Shown: positions 1 through 10,100 of the stretch, piece by piece
Numbering within the stretch: the first letter of the stretch is position 1
Layout of the letters: every line of letters starts with the position of its first letter
Assembly: GCF_963975415.1 (NCBI RefSeq)
Contig: NZ_CAXBGN010000006.1
Location: forward strand, 1 to 64,000
Source: Kriegella sp963975415
Lineage (GTDB): Bacteria; Bacteroidota; Bacteroidia; Flavobacteriales; Flavobacteriaceae
DNA: 64,000 nucleotides
Direction: 5' to 3'
Notes under the pieces: generated by a model
The model's input: only the letters and a program-made list of their open reading frames with translations
What the model was told of the DNA's origin: nothing
Database searches by the model: none
Position numbers and translations under genes: made by a program

Positions 1-15
1 CCGCCGCCTTCCTCG

Positions 16-50
16 AAGGGCCCTTCACATACGTGGAGGGCCCTTTTTTT
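16..50 (+). terminator. Rho-independent terminator of a gene left of the window
   Basis: A 13-bp stem (16-28 with 33-45, one G-U pair, GC-rich core AAGGGCCCT/AGGGCCCTT) closes a 4-base loop and runs into seven T residues (44-50). The T tract is on the + strand, so it ends a rightward gene outside the window and isolates the GH88 cassette that follows. Confidence 0.9.
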
Positions 51-287
51 ATGCCGTCTCCCCAAAGGATGAAGTGAATCGCACTCGACTCAAATTAGCG
101 CGAACTACTTTGCATAGTCATGGCCAGATTGGCCAAAAGTACTCCTCGAAAGCAAAAAAAATCTACTTTTTATTTCATTCGAAAAAAAATAACGACTTCT
201 ATTCGTATATTTAAAAAATCGATGAGTTACTTGCGAATAACGCAACGTAATTTTATAATAATTGAATACTTACAACCCTTGTAATTT
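51..287 (+). promoter_or_regulatory. Upstream region of the GH88 cassette with two inverted repeats
   Basis: No gene is visible here. TACTTTG at 106-112 resembles a Bacteroidota -7 box that is one T short. It is followed at 121-135 by TGGCCAGATTGGCCA, two self-complementary TGGCCA units. A second inverted repeat, TTGCG-AATAA-CGCAA, lies at 231-245, about 43 bp before the GH88 start, with TTAC and GTAA flanking it almost symmetrically. These are candidate operators; promoter placement is a guess. Confidence 0.35.
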
Positions 288-1670
288 ATGCACATAGACA
301 CAGCACTCAAACCTGAAGATTTGTTAAATAAGATTAATGGATTTTGGTCGTTTTCGGGAGAAAAAATAAAGAACATGACCAACCACTTAAAAGGAACTTC
401 CGGTTCGCCTGTAGTAACTGTAAATGGTAAATATGAACCACGTAGTTGGACCGATTGGACACAGGGGTTTCAATACGGCTCTGAATTATTGCAATTTGAG
501 GCCACCCAAGACTCCTATTATTTAGATTTGGGTATTGAGAACATCAAAAATAAAATGACTCCGCATGTCAGTCATTTTGGGGTACATGACCACGGGTTTA
601 ATAACTTAAGTACCTATGGGGCGTTACTGAGATTGTACAATAAGGGGATGATTTCGAGGAATGATTGGACCAAGGAATACTGCGTTCTAGCCCTTAAATT
701 ATCGGCTTCGGTACAAGCGCAGCGTTGGACCAAAATACAGGGAGGTGGATTTATATATTCTTTCAACGGTCCTCACTCCTTATTTGTAGACACCATTCGT
801 ACAATTAGAATTTTAGTTGCAGGTCACCAACTAAGGCACTACTCCTCAGGGGAAAATGACAATAAGATCAACTTGCTAAAAAGAGCGTATGAGCATGCTC
901 TTGCCACAGCCAAATATTCGGTTTATTATGGGGAAGGCAGAGATACATACGATATGTGGGGTCGTACTGCCCACGAGGCCGTTTTTAATACCAATGATGG
1001 CAACTTTCGATGTCCCTCTACACAACAGGGTTATAGCGGCTATTCTACATGGACGCGGGGTTTGAGCTGGGCCATGTTGGGTTTTGCCGAACAATTGGAA
1101 TTTTTGCAAAATCAGGATGCCTTACCTGAACTGGCTGAACTTGGCGGAAAGGATTATATAGAAGAAACTTTTTTGAAAGCAGCACGGGCAACCTGCGATT
1201 TTTATATTGCCAATAGTGCCTTAGATGGAATACCCTATTGGGATACGGGTGCCCCCGGACTTTTTAATTTACCGGATTGGCGAAAGGAGAAGTCGGATCC
1301 ATTTAATGACTATGAACCGATAGACAGCTCTGCTGCCGCCATTGGTGCCCAAGGCCTTCTACGTCTAGGGAATTACCTAAGACTTAAAAATTCTAAGGAT
1401 GCCGATACCTATTGGTCCGCTGGCTTGACTATTGCCAATACCCTTTTCGACGAACCTTACCTCAGTTCAAAAGCTGGGCATCAAGGACTTATCTTACATA
1501 GTATTTATCATCGTCCTAACGGTTGGGACCATATACCTGAGGGGAGTAAGATTCCTAATGGGGAAGCCTGTATGTGGGGAGATTATCACGCACGGGAGTT
1601 GGCATTTTACTTAAAAACTATTTGCACAGGGACAGATTATTATACATTTTTTAAAAATATCATACTTTAA
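288..1670 (+). CDS. GH88-family unsaturated glucuronyl hydrolase, cytoplasmic
   Basis: This 460-residue protein is a likely family 88 glycoside hydrolase, which hydrates the 4,5 double bond of unsaturated uronic acids at the non-reducing end of lyase-made oligosaccharides and so releases the sugar. Visible family marks are the early WTDWTQGFQYGSE segment (54-66), HDHGF with Asp101, LFVDTIR with Asp168, STWTRGLSWA, and the late WDTGAP and DSSAAAIGA motifs. Asp101 and Asp168 fit the two family aspartates, whose usual spacing is about 60 residues. No signal peptide is seen, so it should act in the cytoplasm on imported saccharides. It is the first gene of a tight five-gene operon; the next ATG follows its stop directly. 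Exact substrate (glucuronyl or galacturonyl, sulfated or not) cannot be read. GH105 is a less likely alternative. Confidence 0.85.
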   Translation: MHIDTALKPEDLLNKINGFWSFSGEKIKNMTNHLKGTSGSPVVTVNGKYEPRSWTDWTQGFQYGSELLQFEATQDSYYLDLGIENIKNKMTPHVSHFGVHDHGFNNLSTYGALLRLYNKGMISRNDWTKEYCVLALKLSASVQAQRWTKIQGGGFIYSFNGPHSLFVDTIRTIRILVAGHQLRHYSSGENDNKINLLKRAYEHALATAKYSVYYGEGRDTYDMWGRTAHEAVFNTNDGNFRCPSTQQGYSGYSTWTRGLSWAMLGFAEQLEFLQNQDALPELAELGGKDYIEETFLKAARATCDFYIANSALDGIPYWDTGAPGLFNLPDWRKEKSDPFNDYEPIDSSAAAIGAQGLLRLGNYLRLKNSKDADTYWSAGLTIANTLFDEPYLSSKAGHQGLILHSIYHRPNGWDHIPEGSKIPNGEACMWGDYHARELAFYLKTICTGTDYYTFFKNIIL

Positions 1671-3119
1671 ATGGCCAAATCAAAACCTAGATTTACTAGA
1701 GTGGCCCAATTGAAATCTCCTCAAGATTTTGTTGACCACCTTTCGACCATTGGAACTACATTACCTTTTCATGAATATTTGAATCAACCTGCAGAATCTG
1801 TATTGGGGCGGTCTTTCACTTTAAAATCTGGCCAAGAAATTGGCAATCGATTTTGTATTCTTCCTATGGAAGGATGGGATGGTACTGTCGAAGGGCTTCC
1901 TACGCAACATACGAAGAGAAGATGGTATAATTTTGCAATCAGTGGTGCCAAATTATTGTGGGGCTGCGAAGCGGTGGCTGTACATCCTGAAGGTCGGGCG
2001 AATCCGAATCAACTTATGATTAATAGCGGGAACCTTGATGCCTTTAAGGAGTTATATAATGACGTGGTTTCTGCCCATGAAGAGAAATTTGGAACATCCG
2101 ATGATTTGTTTGTGGGGCTGCAATTGACCCATTCAGGCAGATTTGCAATACCCGATATTGACAGAACGAGAAAACCCAAAATACTTTATCGGCATTCGGT
2201 TCTTGATGAGAAATTTAATCTTCCTAAAGATTATCCGGTATTAACGGACGAGGAAATAGATGATTTGGTGGAAGATTTTGTAAAGGCTGCAGGTCTTGCC
2301 AAAGAGGCTGGGTTTCAATTTGTCGATGTTAAACATTGCCATGGATATCTAGGACATGAATTTTTAAGTGCAAAAAATCGGGAAGGCAAGTATGGCGGTT
2401 CTTTAAAAAACAGGATGCGTTTTTTAACTTCTATAGTTGAAGGTATTAAAGCCACCAGCAACATTCCGGTTGCGGTGCGACTGAGTGCATTCGATTTTGT
2501 CCCTTACAAGAAGAATGAAAACAATATTGGTGTTCCTGAGCGCACCGAGGGAAATTATGAAGAAGCTTTTGGCGGTGATACCACGGGAACGGGTATTGAT
2601 CTTACCGAGGTTTTCGAACTTCTGACTTGTTTTGAACAATTGGGTATTGAAATGGTATGTATTACGGCTGGAAGTCCATATTACGTGCCTCATATTCAGC
2701 GACCAGCCATATTTCCTCCATCTGACGGATATCTTCCTCCCGAAGACCCCTTGATTGGTGTGGCAAGACAAATACACATGACCCATAAAATAAAAAAGAG
2801 GTTTCCGAATCTTGTTATCGTAGGATCGGCCTATTCTTATTTGCAAGAATGGCTGCCAAATGTAGCCGAAGCCGTAATCGAGAAAGATATGGCTGATTTT
2901 GTTGGTTTAGGAAGAATGGTGCTTAGTTATCCCGAAATGCCTGAAGATATATTGAAAGGAAAGACATTGGTAAGAGGTAAAATATGTCGCACTTTTTCAG
3001 ATTGTACGACCGCTCCCAGAATAGGTATGATTTCTGGCTGTTTTCCTCTGGATTCCTATTATAAAAAGATGCCCGAAGGAGCCCTTTTAAAAGAGTACAA
3101 AAAAGGAATCGAGCTATGA
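1671..3119 (+). CDS. NADH:flavin oxidoreductase (Old Yellow Enzyme family)
   Basis: A 482-residue FMN-dependent TIM-barrel oxidoreductase. Visible marks are NRFCILPMEG (59-68, the strand-1 region), QLTHSGR (151-157), the HCHGYLGHEFLS segment (222-233) followed by YGGSLKNRMRF, and a late GLGRMVLSYPEMP FMN-phosphate loop. The segment KICRTFSDCTTAPR follows, but the regular four-cysteine iron-sulfur cluster of the larger dienoyl-CoA reductase subfamily is not evident. Its ATG abuts the GH88 stop and its own stop overlaps the next start by four bases (ATGA), so the three proteins are probably made together. Relatives reduce activated C=C bonds or oxidise substrates at a flavin. Next to GH88, a role on an unsaturated or keto uronate product is possible, but that is inference. 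Confidence 0.85.
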   Translation: MAKSKPRFTRVAQLKSPQDFVDHLSTIGTTLPFHEYLNQPAESVLGRSFTLKSGQEIGNRFCILPMEGWDGTVEGLPTQHTKRRWYNFAISGAKLLWGCEAVAVHPEGRANPNQLMINSGNLDAFKELYNDVVSAHEEKFGTSDDLFVGLQLTHSGRFAIPDIDRTRKPKILYRHSVLDEKFNLPKDYPVLTDEEIDDLVEDFVKAAGLAKEAGFQFVDVKHCHGYLGHEFLSAKNREGKYGGSLKNRMRFLTSIVEGIKATSNIPVAVRLSAFDFVPYKKNENNIGVPERTEGNYEEAFGGDTTGTGIDLTEVFELLTCFEQLGIEMVCITAGSPYYVPHIQRPAIFPPSDGYLPPEDPLIGVARQIHMTHKIKKRFPNLVIVGSAYSYLQEWLPNVAEAVIEKDMADFVGLGRMVLSYPEMPEDILKGKTLVRGKICRTFSDCTTAPRIGMISGCFPLDSYYKKMPEGALLKEYKKGIEL

Positions 3120-3886
3120 CCAAAAATGTTTTAATTACCGGTGGTTCGCGCGGAATTGGTCTGGGAATAGCAAAGGAATTAGCTAGAATGGGCCATAATT
3201 TGGCAATTAATGGTATGAGATCACCGGAAAGGGTAGACGATGTGATTCAGGACCTAAAAAGACTCGGTGCTGAAGTTGTTTACTGTCAAGGTGACGTATC
3301 GTCGGCCGAAGATCGTAAAATGATTCTAGAGACCGTTTTGAATGTGTATGGTAGATTGGATGTATTGGTAAATAATGCCGGGGTGGGTCCTGCGACGAGA
3401 GTCGACCTTCTTGAGACGACCGAACAAAGCTATAACCGGGTTATGGGTATCAACCTCCAAGGCCCTTTCTTTCTGACTCAAACGGTTGCCAATCATATTG
3501 TGGAAAATAAATTGGTAAATGGGGAAGTTGAGGCGTGTATTATAAATATATCATCTATGAGCGCTACGCATGCATCGATAAACCGGGGGGAATATTGTCT
3601 TTCTAAAGCTGGAATGAGTATGATGACCAAGTTGTTTGCAACTAGGTTGGGAGAATATCAAATTCCTGTTTATGAAGTACGTCCAGGAATCATTGAAACG
3701 GATATGACTTCGGGAGTACTTGAGAAATACCAGAAATTAGTAGATGAGGGACTTACCGTTGAACCTCGTCTCGGACGTCCTGAAGATGTAGGTAGGGCAG
3801 TCTCTGCATTGATTAAAGGTGATTTTCCTTATGCTACAGGCCAAATTGTTATGGTCGATGGCGGTCTGACCATTCCAAGATTATAA
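3116..3886 (+). CDS. Short-chain dehydrogenase/reductase (FabG/KduD-like)
   Basis: A 256-residue classical SDR. It has the cofactor motif GGSRGIG (9-15), NNAG (86-89), catalytic Ser146/147 with Tyr160 and Lys164 (YCLSK), the RPG turn, and a conserved C-terminal GQIVMVDGG. SDRs of this size often annotated as 3-oxoacyl-ACP reductase also include KduD-type sugar-acid dehydrogenases. The neighbouring GH88 enzyme favours a uronate-derived keto sugar as substrate, but this is inference. Translation is coupled to the upstream gene by a 4-base ATGA overlap; a small membrane protein and a symporter follow 9 bp later. Confidence 0.88.
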   Translation: MTKNVLITGGSRGIGLGIAKELARMGHNLAINGMRSPERVDDVIQDLKRLGAEVVYCQGDVSSAEDRKMILETVLNVYGRLDVLVNNAGVGPATRVDLLETTEQSYNRVMGINLQGPFFLTQTVANHIVENKLVNGEVEACIINISSMSATHASINRGEYCLSKAGMSMMTKLFATRLGEYQIPVYEVRPGIIETDMTSGVLEKYQKLVDEGLTVEPRLGRPEDVGRAVSALIKGDFPYATGQIVMVDGGLTIPRL

Positions 3887-3895
3887 AATAGAATT

Positions 3896-4117
3896 ATGAA
3901 AATAAAACGAACCACTTTGTTATGGGTATTGGATTGTCTCGCCTTGCTCACTTTTATCGCAACATTTACCCCTTTGGTAATTCCTGAAAATGAGACAGCT
4001 CCGTTTTTTATGGGACTGCCTTATACCATGTGGATGGGTTTATTGGTCAGCATCATTTTTGTTGTATTGGCCTATTTTGTTTCAATCGTTAATAAAGAGG
4101 GAAAAAATGCTGATTAA
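3896..4117 (+). CDS. Small two-helix membrane protein, DUF3311-like
   Basis: A 73-residue protein with two clear hydrophobic segments (about 8-25 and 42-62) separated by a short polar loop containing PENETAPFFMGLPYTMW, and a basic-acidic tail. Size, the P-x-W centre and its position overlapping the start of an SSS symporter by 11 bp match the DUF3311 type of small companion proteins found before sodium:solute symporters. It may be a symporter accessory subunit in the inner membrane; its molecular role is not known to me. The family call rests on pattern recognition, not on a profile search. Confidence 0.7.
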   Translation: MKIKRTTLLWVLDCLALLTFIATFTPLVIPENETAPFFMGLPYTMWMGLLVSIIFVVLAYFVSIVNKEGKNAD

Positions 4118-5516
4118 ATTTATTATCGCCAGTATAGTTTACCTGGGAATACTCATTTTTTTGGTCAGACGAACACGTTTAAAGGAAAAGACTACATCAA
4201 ATTATTTGCTTGGAGGGGGTAATATTGGCTTTGTCATCGGTTTGTTTACAACTGCGGCTACCTTGTTTAGTGCCTTTACAGTAGTGGGTATGCCTGACTT
4301 TTTCAGAACACATGGTGTTGGAGCTTGGATTTTTCTTGCGGTTTCCGATACCATGATGGTCTATGCGCTGCTACGGGTGGGCGAAATATTAAGAAGAAAG
4401 GCACGAAAACTTGATTTTAAAGGAATGTCTGGCCTTATGACCATGACCTACAAAACGAAATTAGCGGGTTATGTAGCCTTTGGCGGCGCTGTCGTTTTTT
4501 TGATTCCATATATTGCCGTTCAGATAAGCGGAATTTCGATTTTTCTTAATGCCGCTTTTCCCGATGCTATTCCGGTGTGGGCATGGAGTTTAATTATTGT
4601 CGGAATAATGATTATTTATAGTGAAACGGGCGGTCTTAGGGCGATTATGTACAACGATACATTACAAGGTATTCTTCTTTTTGTGACGATATGGATTATA
4701 GGCTGGAATTGCATCGACCACTTCGGAAGTATTCCCGCTATGTTTGAAAAAGTGGCGTCGGTCAAAGAGGAATTATTGTCCACCCCTGGTCCGAACGGTC
4801 TTTTTACTGCCCAATTTTTTATTATTTCGGCCATTGCAATTATCTCGTTGCCATTTACGCAACCCCAGATTTCAACTCGAGTAGTAATTATGAAAAGCAG
4901 TAAGGCCCTGCGCAAAATGGCAATCGGCCTAGGGGTTGTTGCCATATTAGTGATTCTACCTACTATGTTCATGGGCATGTACGGGGCAGTGCTTTACCCT
5001 GATGCGACAACACAGGAATTTATTGGTCAGGTTTTGTTGTACGATCAGGCCTCTGGCGTTGCTGCCTTGGGTTTGATCGGTTTGATTGCAGCTGCTATTT
5101 CTACCTCAGATTCGCAAATATTCGCTTTGGGCTCTGAATTAAGATCTTTGCTCAACGTAGATGATAAAAAGGCCATTTCTATTACCCGCACTTTTATTAT
5201 GGTCTTTGGTTTGCTCGCCTTAATCTTTTCTATTGTGAGCACAGAGCATTTGGTGCTTTTGGCACGAACTAGTTTTACGGGAACGGCGATGATGGGTCCC
5301 ATGATTTTGGTAGGAATTCTTAGCGGAAAGAAATTGTCTAAATTGATGCCGCTGGCAACACTTTTTGTGCTGGTTGTTTTTATCCTCTCTAAATTGGGGA
5401 TTGTTCCAGGTAAAATTTGGATCTTACAAACAGAAATTGTGCTATTCTCGGTTTTGGCGCTAGCCGTAGTTTTTGAAATACTAGTGATTCGTTCAACAAA
5501 GGCAATGAACAGTTAA
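4107..5516 (+). CDS. Sodium:solute symporter (SSS family)
   Basis: A 469-residue, roughly 13-helix transporter of the SSS family (SglT/PutP fold). After the first helix it carries the family-typical NYLLGGGNIGFVIGLFTTAATLFSAFT sequence region; later come GGLRAIMYNDTLQG (the sodium-symporter signature area) and AAAISTSDSQIFALGSELRSL. An open frame extends upstream to 3990, but the extension lies inside the preceding gene in another frame; the ATG at 4107, preceded by an AG-rich stretch, gives a normal family N-terminus. Last gene of the GH88 operon, it likely imports a uronate or an unsaturated oligouronide across the inner membrane with Na+. Substrate is inferred from context only. Confidence 0.88.
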   Translation: MLIKFIIASIVYLGILIFLVRRTRLKEKTTSNYLLGGGNIGFVIGLFTTAATLFSAFTVVGMPDFFRTHGVGAWIFLAVSDTMMVYALLRVGEILRRKARKLDFKGMSGLMTMTYKTKLAGYVAFGGAVVFLIPYIAVQISGISIFLNAAFPDAIPVWAWSLIIVGIMIIYSETGGLRAIMYNDTLQGILLFVTIWIIGWNCIDHFGSIPAMFEKVASVKEELLSTPGPNGLFTAQFFIISAIAIISLPFTQPQISTRVVIMKSSKALRKMAIGLGVVAILVILPTMFMGMYGAVLYPDATTQEFIGQVLLYDQASGVAALGLIGLIAAAISTSDSQIFALGSELRSLLNVDDKKAISITRTFIMVFGLLALIFSIVSTEHLVLLARTSFTGTAMMGPMILVGILSGKKLSKLMPLATLFVLVVFILSKLGIVPGKIWILQTEIVLFSVLALAVVFEILVIRSTKAMNS

Positions 5517-5543
5517 ATCTCTTTTTCTTTACCCATATCTACA

Positions 5544-5578
5544 TAAAAAAATACCCCCCGATTATTTTCGGAGGGTAT
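5544..5578 (-). terminator. Terminator of the susCD pair 1 operon, between convergent genes
   Basis: An 11-bp stem with one mismatch (5551-5561 with 5568-5578) lies between two convergent genes. Read on the minus strand, the hairpin is followed at once by seven T residues (plus-strand A tract 5544-5550), so it mainly ends the leftward susD transcript; it may also slow the rightward symporter transcript. Confidence 0.8.
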
Positions 5579-5639
5579 TATCACTATAAACTAACTCAAC
5601 TCAAAATAATATATTTCTAAGCTATCTTTAATAGTACGC

Positions 5640-7148
5640 CTAGTATCCCGTATTTTGTACTAGATTGGGATTGTTTTGCATTTCAGCTGTTGGAATAGGA
5701 AATAGTAGTTCTCTTTCCGTTAGTGCTTTGTTGGGAAGGTAAGAGTAGTTGTGACCAACAAAATCTTCTAATAGGTTGGTCTCTGGGTTGTAGGCTTTTC
5801 GCCATCGTGCCATATCAAACCAGGTTTTGTTTTCAAAGCTCAACTCATGAATTCTTTCAATACGTACCGCATCTCTAAAGGTATCTTGTGTCAATCCGGA
5901 TAAATCGGCGAGCTCGGCACGTTGCCTTATTTGGTTTACCGCAGCATAGGCTTCAGTTGTTGGTGCGCTATTGGCTTCGTTTAAAGCCTCTGCATACATT
6001 AACAGTACATCGGCATACCTGTAGATGGGCCAATTTAAATCTGATTGGGCACTTTCTTCGTGGGCCGCTACATCAAAAAGCTTAAAGATGTAAGGTGCCC
6101 CTAAATTGATACTGTCATTTCTGTCGGCCTCTAATGAATAACTGGTAAAATAAAATTCTTTTTCGTCGGCTCTTTTATCGCCTTCTTCGTATGAATCTGC
6201 AAACTCATGTGTCGAAAAAATACCTCCGGTTTGAGCGGAATAGGCTGAAATACCGAGGTTGTAAGGTAAAATGCCCGGTTGCCAATTGCCTGATTGGATA
6301 TTGGCTGCAAATTGCGTCATAAAAATAAATTCACCGGTGTTTTTAGTGGCGGGATCGTGCAGTTCATAGTAGGTGTCGAATAATCTAAACGCTCCAGAAT
6401 CGATAACCTCTTTGGCTTTGGCTGCTGCAAGAGAATAATTTTCCGTCTTTTGTAAGGGATAACCTGCCATAGTCAAATAAACATCGGCCAATAGTGTTTT
6501 CACTGCTCCCATAGAAACTCTACCAGCTGGGTCGTTCCATGGCAAAGTAGAGTTCTCCGCCTCGATAAGGTCGCTGACAATTAAGTCATAAACTGCTTCC
6601 GCAGGAGCTTGTTCGGGGTACAGTTGCTCTGAGGTCAGGTCTACCGAACTTGTGATAATGGGTATGTTTCCGAACATACGTACCAAACCGAAATAATAAT
6701 ATGCCCTAAAGAATCTGGCTTCAGCCAAATAATTTTGCTTTTCGGTCTCATCCATGTTTATTTCCGGTATTTTTTCAATTGCCAAATTGGCCCTTGAGAT
6801 ACCCGTATAGTATTCATTCCAAAAACTATTGCCATATCCATTGTCGGAATTGTTGATCAAATCTTTTACCAAGTAAATATTGGTAGCTTGACCCAAGGCC
6901 GTATTGGCGAGACCTGTGGCAAATTCTAGCATCATCCAAGTGCCACCTCCAAATCCACTGTTGGTAATTGGAACCAAAGGTTCATATATTCCGTTGACCG
7001 CACTTTCAGCATGTTCGGCCTTGGTGAAGTAGGTGTCGGTCGTAAAGTTAGACTCGTCTTCTTCGTTTAAAAAGTCACTGCATGAGGTTATGGTAGAAAC
7101 TGCCGTAATAACCGCTATACTTCTTATAAAGTTTTTATAGATTTTCAT
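5640..7148 (-). CDS. susD: SusD/RagB-like nutrient-binding lipoprotein, pair 1
   Basis: A 502-residue SusD-family lipoprotein. The chosen ATG at 7148 gives a normal type II signal ending at Cys23 (ITSC) and avoids overlap with susC; an upstream in-frame ATG (7178) would add ten polar residues and overlap susC. After Cys23 comes an acidic run (SDFLNEEDE), the kind of export signal known to send lipoproteins to the cell surface in Flavobacteria. TPR-like helices (YLAEARFFRAYYYFGLVRMFG) and the C-terminal SusD region (RYADVLLMYAEALNE, RIHELSFENKTWFDMARWR) are clear. It would cap the adjacent SusC channel and bind glycan at the surface. The ligand is unknown. Confidence 0.93.
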   Translation of the reverse strand: MKIYKNFIRSIAVITAVSTITSCSDFLNEEDESNFTTDTYFTKAEHAESAVNGIYEPLVPITNSGFGGGTWMMLEFATGLANTALGQATNIYLVKDLINNSDNGYGNSFWNEYYTGISRANLAIEKIPEINMDETEKQNYLAEARFFRAYYYFGLVRMFGNIPIITSSVDLTSEQLYPEQAPAEAVYDLIVSDLIEAENSTLPWNDPAGRVSMGAVKTLLADVYLTMAGYPLQKTENYSLAAAKAKEVIDSGAFRLFDTYYELHDPATKNTGEFIFMTQFAANIQSGNWQPGILPYNLGISAYSAQTGGIFSTHEFADSYEEGDKRADEKEFYFTSYSLEADRNDSINLGAPYIFKLFDVAAHEESAQSDLNWPIYRYADVLLMYAEALNEANSAPTTEAYAAVNQIRQRAELADLSGLTQDTFRDAVRIERIHELSFENKTWFDMARWRKAYNPETNLLEDFVGHNYSYLPNKALTERELLFPIPTAEMQNNPNLVQNTGY

Positions 7149-7167
7149 TCTTTTATCTTTTATATAA

Positions 7168-10100
7168 TTATAGTCCAATATTTAATCCTAGCATAAAGGT
7201 GCGAGGTCTCGGATAATCGTAAAGGGAAAATCCTTGGTCAAAAGTTCCGCCGCCATTTGAACTCTCTGGATCGTAGCCTGGAAATTTAGTTACCACAAAA
7301 AAGTTCTGTACCGAAGTATATACTCTTAATCGATTAAGGTGCAGACGCTTGACCAATTCTGGTTCGAACACGTAGGATAGCATTAGGTTCCTTCCCCTTA
7401 AAAAGGAAGCATCCTTTAATTTTCCCGAATCGTTATTGGTGTCGTAACCTGCGGCAATTGGTCTTATTTGAGCGATATCGGTATCTTGGTTGTCGGGTGT
7501 CCAAGCATTTAAAACGGTCTTAAAGCTGTTGGCAATGGTTTGCCTATCTTCGGCCGAATGCTCGTCACGATACATAATGCTGTTGCCATATTGAAACTGT
7601 AGATCGACCAAAAGCTCCAGGTTTCCATATCGAAGGGTGTTGGAGAAGGTTCCGAAACCATCGGGAATACCTTTTCCGATAATGGCGCGGTCGTCGCTAT
7701 TGATAGCTCCATCATCGTTCAGGTCGCGATACTTGATATCACCGGGCAATCTGTCATAAATGGCTGCCTGATCAGCTTCATCAGTGTTCCATGTGCCCTC
7801 GTCGATATACCCAAAGAAGGTACCGACAGGTTCGCCAACGCGAATCAGTGTCGATCCCAAGAATATATCGGAACCTCCCGATAGGGCTACAACTTCGTTT
7901 TTATTTATTGAGATATTAAAATTACTGCTCCATCCGAAAAGTTCGTTGTCTATATTGATGGTGTTCAAATTAATTTCTATACCCTTGTTTTCCATACTGC
8001 CCACATTTCTAAATACGTTGCTGAAACCACTTGTAGAGGGTACGGGAGCATTTAAAAGCATATCTGTCGTCAATTTCCGATACACATCGAGCTCTAGCGC
8101 AATACGATTATTGAATAAGCCCAATTCAAGTCCGGCATCGACCTGTTCGGTCTTTTCCCATTTTAGGTCGGGATTGGCCATTCGCCCCGGAATAGTATAT
8201 GCCGCGCGATCGCCATTAAAAATTACGGTTCCGTTTGACAGGCCTGCCAATGCGCGGTATGCGGGTATTTCAGAGTTGCCCGTGGCTCCGTAGCTAGCTC
8301 TGACTTTTAGATTAGAAATCGTTTCGTTTTGCGAAAGGAAATCTTCATTGGATACGCGCCATGCAAGTGCTGCCGATGGAAAGAAAGCAAATTGGTTTTC
8401 TGGACCGAATTTCGACGATCCATCCGCTCTACCCGTCAGAGTCAAGAGATATTTATTTTTATAACTATAGTTGACGCGCCCAAAATATGAGTTGAGGCCA
8501 TAAGCAATTTTACTCGAGGTTGGCGTCTGGGGGTTTGAGCCAGCACCTAAGTTGTTAAAACCATAGAAGTCATCGGCAAAACCACGAGTCGATGCCCTGG
8601 ATCCAAATTCATCGATATGTTGCCAAGAAAGTCCTAACATGGCAGTTAACGAGTTATCGGCATCAAACTCTTTATTGTAGGTCAGGTAATTTTCAAATTG
8701 CCATGAATTATAACGGCTATTGTCTACATAGGCAGCACCATCGGGCCTGGCTATATACCTTAAATCACGACCACCGTAATAATCGTTTCGCTGGTTGATG
8801 ATGTTGGTACCGACGGTTGTTCTTAATTGGAGGTTGTCGTTAAATGAAATGTTACTGTAAAAATTTCCTAAAACCGTTTGTGTTTTTAAAAAATACCTGC
8901 GATCGTTGGCAACGGCAACCGGACTCCCTCCACCTTCCATACCTGGATAGTCGATATTCGACCCCCAACTGCCATCTTCATAACGTACAGGTATTATTGG
9001 GAGCGCTTCAAATACCTGGCGCATTGTGGTAATACCTCCGCCACCAAGTTGGTCAACTTGCTTTTCATTTTGATCGTTGTAGCTAAGACTACCTCCCACT
9101 TTAAGCCAATCGGTAACTTCGGTGTCTAAGGTAAATCTCCCTGAATAGCGCTTTAACCACGATTCTACGATCAAGCCTTCTTCGTCACGGAAGCCCATAA
9201 ACAAACCGAAATTCGACTGTTGGTTTCCACCGGTAAAAGAAAGTTGGTGGTTTTGCGTAAATGATGCCCTAATGGCTTCGTCTTGCCAGTCAGTGTCATA
9301 TAAGGGATTACCGTCCGAATCAAAAAGTCTGGGGTCGGTTCGCTTAGTGGTAGGGTCGGTGTAGGCACCACCTGCCCAACCCGCGGGGTCGTATTTTTCC
9401 GCATTGGCATAAGCTATCTCCTCTACCAGGAGAAATTCTTCTGAATTTAAGAGATTTAGCTTTTTAGGTAAAGTTCCCAAGCTAAAATCGACGTCATAAT
9501 TTAAACGGGTACCGCCCGAGGTGGTTCCTTTTTTGGTTGACACCAGTATGACACCGTTAGCACCTCTTGCCCCATAAATGGCAGTTGCTGATGCATCCTT
9601 TAATACTTCGATCGATTCGATATCGTTGGGGTTCATATAATCAATGGGTGTACTGCCGTTAGGTAGGCTAGTGGCATTTAGAATAACACCGTCAATAACG
9701 TAAAGCGGGGTGTTGGCAATACTTACCGAAGTATTACCACGAATTCGTACCACGGTTCTTCCGCCGGGTCGACCCGAACCGGATGTTACGTTTACACCCG
9801 ATACTTTTCCTGCCATCGCTTGATTCAGCGATGCTGCGGGCCTTTCGGCCAGTTCTTCTGCCTTAACAGATCCAACGGCTCCTGTTAAGTCACTTTTTTT
9901 CTGTGTACCATAACCGATTAAGACTACTTCGTCAAGAGCAGCGGCACTTTCCTCAAGAGTAACGATGACACTGTTTTGACCACCCACCGGAACTTCCTTG
10001 GTCGTATACCCGATATAGGAGATTTCGAGAACGGCGTTTTGACTACTGACTTCCAAGGAGAAATTGCCATCAAAATCAGTAGTGATTCCATTTGTGGTTC

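Noticed and set aside
3990..4106. In-frame N-terminal extension of the SSS symporter
   Set aside because: It lies inside the DUF3311-like gene in another frame; ATG 4107 gives the normal family start.
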